In this document: piece by piece, positions 1-6,350 of the stretch
Layout: each line of letters opens with the position of its first letter
Position numbering within the stretch: the stretch's first letter is position 1
Source: Thermodesulfobacteriales bacterium
GTDB lineage: Bacteria; Desulfobacterota; Thermodesulfobacteria; Thermodesulfobacteriales; Thermodesulfatatoraceae
Length of the DNA stretch: 41,768 nucleotides
NCBI GenBank assembly: GCA_026986115.1
Contig: JALSPG010000063.1
Location: forward strand, 1-41,768
Reading direction: 5' to 3'
The notes under the pieces: model-generated
The model's database searches: none
Seen by the model: the letters and a program-made list of their open reading frames with translations, nothing else
Told to the model about the DNA's origin: nothing
Program-made: the position numbers and the translations under genes

Positions 1-91
1 TTTCACCGGTAAAAACGATAAAACCCGGCTCCAAAAGCAGCCGGGCTTCATCGATGAGGACAAAGTCTTTAAGGCGAAGCTCAAGGAGCAT
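1..91 (-). CDS. recN: DNA repair protein RecN, N-terminal fragment cut by the window edge
   Basis: The minus strand reads 30 codons from an ATG at 89-91 to the window edge, beginning MLLELRLKDFVLIDEA and ending FTGE. This is the characteristic start of RecN, an SMC-like ATPase that acts in double-strand-break repair, where the segment leads into the Walker A loop. The Walker A motif itself lies outside the window. It starts 8 bases after the asd stop on the same strand, so asd and recN are probably cotranscribed. It is too short for the ORF track. The identification rests on N-terminal similarity alone. Confidence 0.8.
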   Translation of the reverse strand, partial: MLLELRLKDFVLIDEARLLLEPGFIVFTGE

Positions 92-99
92 GAAAGAGA

Positions 100-1122
100 T
101 TAGAGAAATTTTTCTGCTAAAATTTCGGCAATTTGAACGGCGTTGGTAGCTGCTCCTTTACGGAGATTATCTGCTACTACCCAAAGATTGAGACCATTGG
201 GGATAGATTCATCTTCTCGAATTCGTCCCACAAAGACTTCGTCTTTGCCCGCAATTTCGATCTGGAGGGGATATCTCTTCTCTTCCGGTTCATCGATTAC
301 TATTACTCCAGGAAAGGCTGCTAAGAGTTCGCGGGCCTTTTGCACGGAGATTTTTTCTTCTGTCTCGATATTTACTGCTTCGGCATGTCCATAAAAGACT
401 GGTACACGCACCGTCGTCGCAGTTACACCGATATTTTCGTCTTCCATAATTTTTTTGGTTTCATTGACCATCTTCATTTCTTCTTTTGTGTAGCCGTTAT
501 CCAAAAAAACGTCTATATGAGGAAGGCAATTGAAGGCTATTTGATAAGAGAAGACTTTGGGTTTAGGGATGGTTTTCCCTTGGCACCAGGCTTGGGTTTG
601 ATCCATAAGTTCTTGAATCGCTTTTTGCCCAGCTCCAGAAACCGCCTGATAAGTAGAAACGACCACCCGTTTAATACGGCTATAATCATAAAGGGGCTTT
701 AAGGCTACCACCATTTGAATAGTGGAACAGTTGGGATTAGCGATAATGCCTTTGTTTTTATAGCCTGCTACCGCATGAGGATTTACTTCTGGGACAATCA
801 GGGGTACTTCTGGATCCATCCTCCAAGCACTGGAATTATCTATCACCACCGCTCCGTCAGCGGCGAATTTAGGGGCAAATTCAAGGCTTCGCGAGGCCCC
901 AGCTGAAAAAAGGGCAATGTCAATCCCGGAAAACGACTTTTGTTCAGAAAGAACTTCCACTTCTATTTCTTCACCTTTAAAGGGAATTTTTACTCCTCGA
1001 GAGCGTTCCGAAGCGAAAAGGTGTAACTCTTTGACAGGAAAATCTCTCTCTTCTAGAATTTGAATCATCATGCGTCCTACGGCCCCGGTAGCCCCCACCA
1101 CGGCTACTACGAATTCTTTCAT
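100..1122 (-). CDS. asd: aspartate-semialdehyde dehydrogenase
   Basis: This enzyme reduces aspartyl-4-phosphate with NADPH to aspartate semialdehyde, the branch point to lysine/diaminopimelate, threonine and methionine, in the cytoplasm. The N-terminal NADP fold carries GATGAVG (residues 10-16). The active-site cysteine lies in NPNCSTIQ (Cys132). SGAGQKA and RVPVFYGHAE supply the later substrate-binding and catalytic regions. At 340 aa it has the usual full length for the family. The start has a good ribosome site (AGGGGG) upstream. It lies between the broken zinc-ribbon ORF (14 bases upstream) and recN (8 bases downstream), all on the minus strand, which suggests one operon. Confidence 0.97.
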   Translation of the reverse strand: MKEFVVAVVGATGAVGRMMIQILEERDFPVKELHLFASERSRGVKIPFKGEEIEVEVLSEQKSFSGIDIALFSAGASRSLEFAPKFAADGAVVIDNSSAWRMDPEVPLIVPEVNPHAVAGYKNKGIIANPNCSTIQMVVALKPLYDYSRIKRVVVSTYQAVSGAGQKAIQELMDQTQAWCQGKTIPKPKVFSYQIAFNCLPHIDVFLDNGYTKEEMKMVNETKKIMEDENIGVTATTVRVPVFYGHAEAVNIETEEKISVQKARELLAAFPGVIVIDEPEEKRYPLQIEIAGKDEVFVGRIREDESIPNGLNLWVVADNLRKGAATNAVQIAEILAEKFL

Positions 1123-1136
1123 GACTAAACCCCCTT

Positions 1137-1334
1137 TTAAGTTAGGCGGTCACAACGCATTAGAGCGAGTAATCTCTCAAGTTCTGGCGTTATTTCTTCC
1201 CAATAATCTCGTAGATCAAAATCTTCTCTACAGCTCTCACACCGGAGAGCAATTTTCCTTCAGGTGCGCCAGAGCCGAAGTTCTTTCTTGCAATGTCGAC
1301 AATAAAGCCCCACTTTTTGATTAAAGACAAACAT
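1137..1334 (-). pseudogene. zinc-ribbon protein interrupted by an in-frame TGA
   Basis: This gene is not in the ORF track. On the minus strand, ATG at 1332-1334 opens 24 codons ending KKELRLWRT. A TGA follows, and the same frame continues for 40 codons (RKIALRCESCREDF to ALMRCDRLT) to a TAA at 1137. The two halves each hold one CxxC knuckle (CRHC at 12-15 and CESC at 32-35), so together they make a single treble-clef or zinc-ribbon fold of about 65 residues. The TGA differs from CGA or GGA by one base. Either the gene is recently broken, or there is a sequencing error or recoding. No family name is recognised. It lies 14 bases upstream of asd on the same strand. Confidence 0.6.
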
Positions 1335-1373
1335 ATTAATGTTATATATAAAGAGATTGCTCCTGCCAAGCCT

Positions 1374-1402
1374 TAAAGAAAAGGCGCGCCTTTGAGCGCG
1401 CC
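1374..1402 (-). terminator. GC-rich hairpin with T-tract, possible attenuator of the asd operon
   Basis: GGCGCGC and GCGCGCC form a perfect 7-bp stem around a 6-base loop. On the minus strand the stem is followed by TTTTCTTT, the form of an intrinsic terminator. No complete gene lies on the minus strand immediately upstream in the window, and the zinc-ribbon ORF and asd start just downstream. It may therefore act as a leader attenuator, or end a short RNA. The plus strand has no T-tract after the stem. Confidence 0.6.
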
Positions 1403-1461
1403 CGCGATTAAGGTAGAGGAGGTAAGAACGAGAATTTCTTTGTAGAGAAATAACAAAATTT

Positions 1462-1475
1462 TTGATTTAAATCAA
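1462..1475. promoter_or_regulatory. FNR/CRP-family binding site candidate
   Basis: TTGATTTAAATCAA is a perfect 14-bp palindrome. It matches the FNR consensus TTGATnnnnATCAA at every fixed position. It lies in the 287-base gap between the minus-strand asd operon and the plus-strand gene at 1622. The rest of this AT-rich gap (1335-1621) holds the hairpin at 1374-1402 and several weak -10-like stretches but no convincing ORF. The regulated direction cannot be decided from sequence. Confidence 0.55.
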
Positions 1476-1621
1476 GTATTTTGAACATTATTTAAAAATA
1501 AAGCTTTAATAGTGTGATAAAAATTTATAATCTCTGTTAAATTAAGGAATAAAAATTTTTCTTGATACCTTAAAAGAAATTCGGTAAGAGCCTTTAAAAA
1601 AACAAAGAAAGCGTAAGATTT

Positions 1622-1831
1622 ATGCAGTGTCAGAGACTCAAAAGACTAGCAAGAGATTGGTACCAAAAAGTCAAAGAGGATGCCCTTGCCCCAGCGCGGA
1701 TGATGGAGCTCATTAAGCGTCATGTAGAGCATTGTGCAGTGTGTCAGACAGATCCAGATCTCCCGGAAGAACTCGAAAAAATTCGGGAGTTTATCAGGGC
1801 CCCTCAGCCATTGGTCCCTCCCTCCGAATAA
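1622..1831 (+). CDS. small zinc-finger protein with HxxxCxxC motif
   Basis: This is a 69-aa soluble protein of unknown function. Residues 34-41 read HVEHCAVC, an H-x3-C-x2-C arrangement as in zinc-binding anti-sigma (ZAS) domains, although here the domain stands alone with no membrane segment. The N-terminal half is basic and the C-terminal half acidic, predicted helical. It begins at ATG 1622 with only a weak ribosome site. It lies 64 bases before the NtrC-type regulator on the same strand, with a weak hairpin between them. A role as a small regulator or adaptor is inference from the motif and neighbourhood. Confidence 0.65.
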   Translation: MQCQRLKRLARDWYQKVKEDALAPARMMELIKRHVEHCAVCQTDPDLPEELEKIREFIRAPQPLVPPSE

Positions 1832-1832
1832 T

Positions 1833-1858
1833 AACACTTTAATTTTTGTGTTTTTTAA
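1833..1858 (+). terminator. weak intrinsic terminator candidate
   Basis: AACAC and GTGTT form a 5-bp stem with a 10-base AT loop, followed by a run of T. It sits directly after the stop of the 69-aa gene. The stem is weak, so read-through into the response regulator is likely. Confidence 0.35.
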
Positions 1859-1895
1859 TATTTTTTTAAATAAATTTTTCCTAATCAGAGGGGAA

Positions 1896-3221
1896 ATGGC
1901 AAGTACTATGGAATTTTTGAATATTCTTGTAGTGGAGGACGAAAAGGTCCATCGCGAGCTTTTGCGGAAGACTCTGGAAGAGGAGGGCTATCGCGTCTCG
2001 AGCGTTCCCAGTGCGGAGAAGGCCCTTCCTGTGTTGAACCAAGAAGAAATAGATGTAGCCATTTTAGACGTGCGTCTTCCGGGAATGAGTGGTTTGGAAC
2101 TCCTGAAACGTATCAAGGAAAAGAGCCCGGAAACGGAAGTCCTCATCATTACGGCTTTTGGGGAAATCGAGGACGCCGTTTCTGCGATCAAGGCCGGTGC
2201 CTTTCACTACCTGGTGAAACCCTACGAGCCGGAAGTGCTTCTCAATCTGGTGCGAAGATGTGGAGAGCTGGTAAAGCTTAAAAAACCCCGTAAAGACGGG
2301 CCTTTGGTCTATCGTTCCCGGGTTATGAAAGACCTCCTGCGGCAAGCCGAGACCTTTGCCCGCACCGAGGCCCCGGTTCTCATCTTGGGAGAGTCGGGGG
2401 TGGGAAAAGAACTTTTAGCCCGCTATCTCCACGAAAAAAGTGGCCGCCAGGGGCGGTTTGTGGCTGTAAACTGTGCGGCCCTGCCGGAGCAACTCTTTGA
2501 GGCCGAACTTTTCGGTTACGAGCGTGGGGCCTTTACCGGAGCCGGAAGCGGGAAACCCGGGCTGATCGAGGAAGCCCAGGACGGCACCCTTTTTCTTGAC
2601 GAAATCGGAGAGATGCCTCTGGTTCTCCAGAGCAAACTCTTGCGGTTCCTCCAGGAAGGTGAATTTCGCCGTCTGGGGAGCAACCGAACTCTCCAAAGCA
2701 ACGCCCGGATTATAACGGCCACCAATGAAGACCTCAGGGAGGCGGTCTCGCAACAGAAATTTAGGGAGGATCTATATTTTCGTCTTAACGTCTTGGTGCT
2801 CAAGATTCCGCCTCTCCGGGAACGCCAAGAAGATATTCCCGAGCTTGTGGCCTATTTCCTGCATAAGTTCAACCGCAAATACCGGAAAGAAGTAAGGATT
2901 ACCCCCGAGGCCATGGAAAAACTGCTCCGTTACCCTTTTCCGGGGAACGTGAGAGAACTTGAGAACCTCATTCATCGGGCGGTATTGGTAAGTGAACAGG
3001 AAATCACTCCCGAAAGCCTCAGACTGGAGACCAAGGACACGTCGAGGATGGATCTACGTCTTTCTTCGGGAAAAACCTTGCCCGAGATCCTAGCCGAAGT
3101 AGAAAAACACCTCCTCAAGGAGGCTCTGGAACAAACCGGATATGTGCAAACCAGGGCTGCTGCACTCTTAGGGATAGACGAGAAATCTTTGCGATACAAA
3201 CGTAAAAAATATGGCCTCTAG
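1896..3221 (+). CDS. NtrC-family sigma-54-dependent response regulator
   Basis: This is a three-domain activator of 441 aa. The receiver domain (about residues 8-120) has VVEDE, the phosphoacceptor Asp58 in LDVRLPG, and VKPY. The AAA+ domain (about 140-380) has Walker A GESGVGKE at 165-172, the sigma-54 contact loop GAFTGA at 211-216, and Walker B TLFLDEIGE at 231-238. The C-terminal Fis-type helix-turn-helix (about 412-441) ends SLRYKRKKYGL. The ORF-track start at 1734 adds 54 unrelated residues. ATG 1896 or ATG 1908 after AGAGGGG fits the family. It overlaps the histidine kinase by 11 bases. A sigma-54 promoter lies just beyond the kinase, so this is probably the activator of the operon at 4568. 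Confidence 0.95.
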   Translation: MASTMEFLNILVVEDEKVHRELLRKTLEEEGYRVSSVPSAEKALPVLNQEEIDVAILDVRLPGMSGLELLKRIKEKSPETEVLIITAFGEIEDAVSAIKAGAFHYLVKPYEPEVLLNLVRRCGELVKLKKPRKDGPLVYRSRVMKDLLRQAETFARTEAPVLILGESGVGKELLARYLHEKSGRQGRFVAVNCAALPEQLFEAELFGYERGAFTGAGSGKPGLIEEAQDGTLFLDEIGEMPLVLQSKLLRFLQEGEFRRLGSNRTLQSNARIITATNEDLREAVSQQKFREDLYFRLNVLVLKIPPLRERQEDIPELVAYFLHKFNRKYRKEVRITPEAMEKLLRYPFPGNVRELENLIHRAVLVSEQEITPESLRLETKDTSRMDLRLSSGKTLPEILAEVEKHLLKEALEQTGYVQTRAAALLGIDEKSLRYKRKKYGL

Positions 3222-4356
3222 ACGCTATCTGCTTTTCTTTTTTGTCGTTTTGGAGATCTTGGGACTTGGTTTCCTTTATAACTTTTATCGTTTGAGGAAC
3301 GAGTGGGAGAGTTTTTTTCGTCTGACTCTCGAAGAAGAAAAACAGAGGGTACATTCGGCTCTCAAGGCCACTCTGGCTGCCGGGGGAGATCCGGTGGAAA
3401 CCCTTTCCGAATACCTTGAAGGCTCGCGGCTTCTCAAAGGAGCCGCTCTCATTCTTTCCGGAAGGACCATCATTGTTCCCGGCTCAGACATCCCTCCTCA
3501 AAGTTTGATTTATACCCTAGAGCTAGATCCCTTTGTATTTCAGCTCTATTTTTCAGGGAAAAGCTTCTACGAAATCAAACGTCATCTTTATGCCGAACTG
3601 GCCCTGTGGCTGCTGCTGAATCTTACGGGGTTAGGGGTAACTTTATGGCTTCTTAGGAGTTATTACCGAAGCAGACTGGCTCTGACCCAGGAGAGGGCTG
3701 AAGCCGAACGCTTAAAAAGCATCTCTCTGGCCATCGCTTCCGTGCTCCATGAAGTCAAAAACGCCCTGAACAACTTTAACTTTGCGGTCTTTCGTCTGAA
3801 AAAGAAGACCTCGTCCGAAGAGGTGAGGCTTCTTGAGGAGGAAATAAGACGCCTTACCCTTTATCTGGAAGAGGTCTCCGATCTGAGAAAACCTCTGATA
3901 CTAAACCGCGTTGAGGTCAGCATAGCTGATCTCCTCCGAGAAGTCCTCGGGGAATTTTCCGAAAGGATAAAGGATCTTGGCGTAGAAGTGGAGATCGACG
4001 TTCAACCCGCAAGGCTTTTCGTGGACCCGGAGAGAATGCGCGTGGTCTTGCGCAATGTGGTCCGCAACGCCCTAGAGGCTTTGGCGGAGGTGTCTCCTCC
4101 CCGGAGGCTTAGAGTTAGTGGCGAGGTCAAAGATAAGTTTTACGAAATAGAAGTAGCCGATTCCGCAGGTCTCCTGCCAAAGGCCACCGAGCTTTTCAAG
4201 CCTTATAAGAGTCAGAAGCCCGGGGGCTTTGGCCTCGGTCTCTTTAACGTCAAGCGCATCGTCGAGGCCCACGGTGGTGAGGTCCAAGCTGAAGTGCGCT
4301 CCGGCTGGACCGTTTTTATCCTCCGACTTCCCCTCGGAAAACCTTCCGAGGAATAA
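3211..4356 (+). CDS. membrane sensor histidine kinase, partner of the NtrC-type regulator
   Basis: This 381-aa kinase is predicted to sit in the inner membrane, with a transmembrane helix at about 6-24, a periplasmic sensing region of about 100 residues, and a second helix at about 129-149. The H box is ASVLHEVKNALNNF with His180. The ATPase domain has the N box RNVVRNALEAL and a clear G2 box GGFGLGLFNVKRIVEAHGG. The G1 region reads ADSAGLLP where DxGxGIP-like sequence is usual, so the Asp is kept but the glycines are altered. It overlaps the regulator gene and ends inside the first of two inverted repeats. The periplasmic region matches no sensor fold I recognise. Confidence 0.93.
   Translation: MASRRYLLFFFVVLEILGLGFLYNFYRLRNEWESFFRLTLEEEKQRVHSALKATLAAGGDPVETLSEYLEGSRLLKGAALILSGRTIIVPGSDIPPQSLIYTLELDPFVFQLYFSGKSFYEIKRHLYAELALWLLLNLTGLGVTLWLLRSYYRSRLALTQERAEAERLKSISLAIASVLHEVKNALNNFNFAVFRLKKKTSSEEVRLLEEEIRRLTLYLEEVSDLRKPLILNRVEVSIADLLREVLGEFSERIKDLGVEVEIDVQPARLFVDPERMRVVLRNVVRNALEALAEVSPPRRLRVSGEVKDKFYEIEVADSAGLLPKATELFKPYKSQKPGGFGLGLFNVKRIVEAHGGEVQAEVRSGWTVFILRLPLGKPSEE
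4333..4350. promoter_or_regulatory. inverted repeat 1, candidate enhancer for the NtrC-type regulator
   Basis: CTCGGAA and TTCCGAG form a perfect 7-bp inverted repeat with a 4-base spacer. It shares the design TCGGAAAA-nn-TTCCGA with the palindrome whose centre lies 32 bp downstream, about three helical turns. It overlaps the last codons of the kinase gene and lies about 200 bp upstream of the predicted sigma-54 start site, a normal enhancer distance. Confidence 0.55.
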
Positions 4357-4364
4357 CCCCTCCT

Positions 4365-4382
4365 TTCGGAAAATTTTCCGAA
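4365..4382. promoter_or_regulatory. inverted repeat 2, perfect 18-bp palindrome, candidate enhancer
   Basis: TTCGGAAAATTTTCCGAA is a perfect 18-bp palindrome just after the kinase stop codon. It is the second copy of the TCGGAAAA...TTCCGA site. No T-tract follows on the plus strand, so it is unlikely to be a terminator. Paired sites in phase are typical of NtrC-family activators. Confidence 0.6.
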
Positions 4383-4474
4383 GTGGTGTTCCTGTAAAGC
4401 TTTCGCTCAAGAACCGGAGGGGTTTCGTTCCCTCACCGTAAGCCATGGAATGGGGAGCTTTTGCGGGGCCTTAA

Positions 4475-4496
4475 GGTTCCGCCTACGGCGGTTTTT
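4475..4496 (+). terminator. intrinsic terminator after the two-component genes
   Basis: CCGCC-TAC-GGCGG followed directly by TTTTT forms a compact intrinsic terminator on the plus strand. It lies between the kinase gene and the sigma-54 promoter, and would separate regulator transcription from the operon. Confidence 0.6.
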
Positions 4497-4511
4497 AAGT
4501 GCTTTCAGGAG

Positions 4512-4527
4512 TGGCATATCCTTTGCT
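4512..4527 (+). promoter_or_regulatory. sigma-54 (RpoN) -24/-12 promoter
   Basis: TGGCATATCCTTTGCT matches the consensus TGGCAYR-N4-TTGCW. The invariant GG (4513-4514) and GC (4525-4526) are separated by exactly 10 bases. Transcription would start near 4539, about 29 bases before the first gene of the operon, which has a strong AAGGAGG ribosome site. Confidence 0.85.
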
Positions 4528-4567
4528 TAAGGATTTGATGAAAAAATAAACCAAGGAGGTTGTAGCC

Positions 4568-5269
4568 ATGAACAAAGGAAAAATTAAATCCCTGGCTCTG
4601 TTTTTCCTTCTTCTGTGGTTTGGAGTGGCTATGGGAAAGACGCCGCGGATTCTCATGCAAGAGGTGGAGGGAACGGTAAAAGAGATTCAGGTGGAAAAGG
4701 CTTCCCCTAAAGCCAAGTTCGGTTTTGTAACGGCGGTGCTCGCTACGGATAAGGAAGAGATGAAGGTGCGGCTCTATCCCGAATGGTGGAAGCTCAAGCC
4801 TCCCTTTACCGTAGGGAGCCGGATAAAGGTCAAGGGTTGGGTTCCTCCACGCACGGCATTTACCGGCCAGCCGGTTTTAGTAGCGGCGGAGATCAAAAAT
4901 CTAGATACTGGAGAAGTCCTCGTTCTTCGCGAAGGACCAGGCAAGCCCCGGTGGAGATTCGGCATGAAAGCTCAGATCTTTTCCGGAAAAATCGTGTCCC
5001 GAAAGATCCGTCCCGGCATAGGTCGCCCGCAAATCAAATGGTTGGTTATCGAGGTGAGGGATAAGGAGGGTAGGGTAGGCCATTTTAGGATTTCTCCTCT
5101 TTGGCTGAACGATTATCCCGAGCTTAAAACTGGAGAGAAGGTCAAGATCTGGGCTTATCGGCCTCCTTTCTGGGCGGCACGAGGTATCAAGGAATACATG
5201 GCCTGTCGGATAATGCTTATGGAGCGGGATCAGACCATAGATCTTAGAAAGTGTCCTCAAAAAAGTTGA
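4568..5269 (+). CDS. exported tandem-OB-like protein, first gene of the sigma-54 operon
   Basis: This 233-aa protein of unknown function has a signal peptide (about residues 1-23), so it is predicted to be periplasmic. It appears to contain two related beta-rich modules. One begins EGTVKEIQVE and ends SRIKVKGWVPP, and the other begins SGKIVSRKIRPG and ends EKVKIWAYRPP. Both contain a YPEWW- or SPLWL-like aromatic turn and finish in a basic strand, which resembles the OB fold. Two cysteines lie near the C terminus. The start has AAGGAGG upstream. It is 13 bases before the DUF4405-like gene. Role unknown; ligand binding is only a guess from the fold. Confidence 0.85.
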   Translation: MNKGKIKSLALFFLLLWFGVAMGKTPRILMQEVEGTVKEIQVEKASPKAKFGFVTAVLATDKEEMKVRLYPEWWKLKPPFTVGSRIKVKGWVPPRTAFTGQPVLVAAEIKNLDTGEVLVLREGPGKPRWRFGMKAQIFSGKIVSRKIRPGIGRPQIKWLVIEVRDKEGRVGHFRISPLWLNDYPELKTGEKVKIWAYRPPFWAARGIKEYMACRIMLMERDQTIDLRKCPQKS

Positions 5270-5282
5270 AAGAGTTATGTAG

Positions 5283-6089
5283 ATGAGGAGCTGGGTTAGT
5301 CTTTTTCTTTTCTATTCTGCGGGGCTGGTGATTCTGACTGGACTGGTGCTCTATATCATGCCCCCTGGTAGTGTGGCCTACTGGACAGACTGGCGTCTTC
5401 TGGGCCTGGGAAAGGATCAGTGGGAGTCCATTCACATCCTTTTTGGAATCCTGATGATGGTTCTCGCTATCTGGCATCTTTATCTCAACTGGAGACCCTT
5501 TAAACGCTACTTAGGTTCGACCAAGGTCCCAAGCAAACCCTTCGTTTCGCTGACTTTGCTAACGGTGATCCTCACGGCTTTGACGATAAAGGATCTTCCT
5601 CCGGCAAGCTGGCTGGTAAGCCTTCAAGCTCACTTCAAAAACTCTTGGCCGCAACCGGCCGTACCTCCTCCTATACCTCATACCGAACTCCTTCCTCTTG
5701 AGGCTTTGGTCAAAAGAGAAAATCTTTCCCTGGAAGAAACCCTACGGTTTCTGGAAGCCAAAGGATTTAAAATTCCTTCCTCTCGGATGACGCTCAAAGA
5801 GCTTGCCCGCTTGAATAAAAGCTCTCCGGCTGATCTTTATGCTCTGATAATCCGTCATAAACATTCTTCCAGCATTCGCCCAGGAAAAGGAACCGCTATC
5901 TCGCATCCTAGCCGAAGAACCTTGAAGGAGGTTTGTGCGTTTTACGGTTTAGACCGGAGGACTTGCGAAGAGATCCTCAAAGCCCATGGAGTTACTCCGG
6001 AATGGGATCGTCCTCTGAAAGAATGGACCTTCTCCTACGGGATTACCCCTTGGGATGTTGTAGAATGGCTTCAGGAACACCAGAAGTAA
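5283..6089 (+). CDS. membrane cytochrome-like protein (DUF4405 type) with C-terminal helical repeats
   Basis: This is a 268-aa protein. The first 100 residues hold three hydrophobic helices (about 4-25, 50-70 and 86-103). His51 and His65 sit in HILFGILMMVLAIWHLYLNW, the pattern of DUF4405/flavinylation-associated cytochrome b-like domains. These histidines could bind heme, which would make it an inner-membrane electron-transfer protein. The remainder (about 130-268) is soluble. It contains repeated motifs of the form TLKELARLNKSSPADLYALI, LKEVCAFYGLDRRTCEEIL and LKEWTFSYGITPWDVVEWL, probably small helical modules. It lies 13 bases after the OB-like gene and 12 bases before the PqqD-like gene. 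Confidence 0.75.
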   Translation: MRSWVSLFLFYSAGLVILTGLVLYIMPPGSVAYWTDWRLLGLGKDQWESIHILFGILMMVLAIWHLYLNWRPFKRYLGSTKVPSKPFVSLTLLTVILTALTIKDLPPASWLVSLQAHFKNSWPQPAVPPPIPHTELLPLEALVKRENLSLEETLRFLEAKGFKIPSSRMTLKELARLNKSSPADLYALIIRHKHSSSIRPGKGTAISHPSRRTLKEVCAFYGLDRRTCEEILKAHGVTPEWDRPLKEWTFSYGITPWDVVEWLQEHQK

Positions 6090-6101
6090 GGGGGGCCTGA
6101 A

Positions 6102-6350
6102 ATGAAGATTTCACGCTTGGCTATGAATGATGAAGGTTTTATTTTCGATCCGGAAACAGGTAATAGCTACACCGTAAACGAAACCGGCCTTTTCATCCTG
6201 CGGAAGCTCAAAGAAGGGTTATCTCCTGCAGAAATTAGCATGGCGCTCTCAGAGGAATATAGGGTTTCATTTGAGGAGGCCGAACGAGACGTAGAGGAAT
6301 TTCTGGAGGATCTTAAGAGATATGGGCTCTGGAGGAAAAGTCATGATTAA
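6102..6350 (+). CDS. PqqD-like RRE-fold protein
   Basis: This 82-aa protein fits the PqqD family (PF05402). It has FDPETGNSYTVNETGLFILRKL followed by an acidic helical tail with GLSPAEISMALSEEY and DVEEFLEDLKRYGLW. This fold is the RiPP recognition element, a peptide-binding winged helix that presents leader peptides to modifying enzymes. A related class occurs with HPr-kinase-like genes, but no such kinase is present here. The gene overlaps the ATP-grasp gene by 8 bases, so the two are probably translationally coupled. A leader-like sequence occurs at the start of the decarboxylase two genes on. Confidence 0.85.
   Translation: MKISRLAMNDEGFIFDPETGNSYTVNETGLFILRKLKEGLSPAEISMALSEEYRVSFEEAERDVEEFLEDLKRYGLWRKSHD

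Noticed and set aside
1260-1262. In-frame TGA of the zinc-ribbon ORF read as selenocysteine
   Set aside because: The position lies between the two CxxC knuckles where no redox residue is expected, and I see no convincing SECIS hairpin after it; a nonsense mutation or base error is simpler.
1070-1324. 84-aa plus-strand ORF
   Set aside because: It is antisense to the start of asd and to the zinc-ribbon ORF, and its sequence resembles no protein.
1734-1895. N-terminal 54 residues of the response-regulator ORF in the track
   Set aside because: They overlap the 69-aa gene and an AT-rich spacer and precede a normal receiver-domain start at 1896 or 1908.
4365-4382. Perfect palindrome as a terminator of the kinase gene
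   Set aside because: No T-tract follows; a separate hairpin with TTTTT is present at 4475-4496, and a matching inverted repeat nearby supports a protein-binding site.
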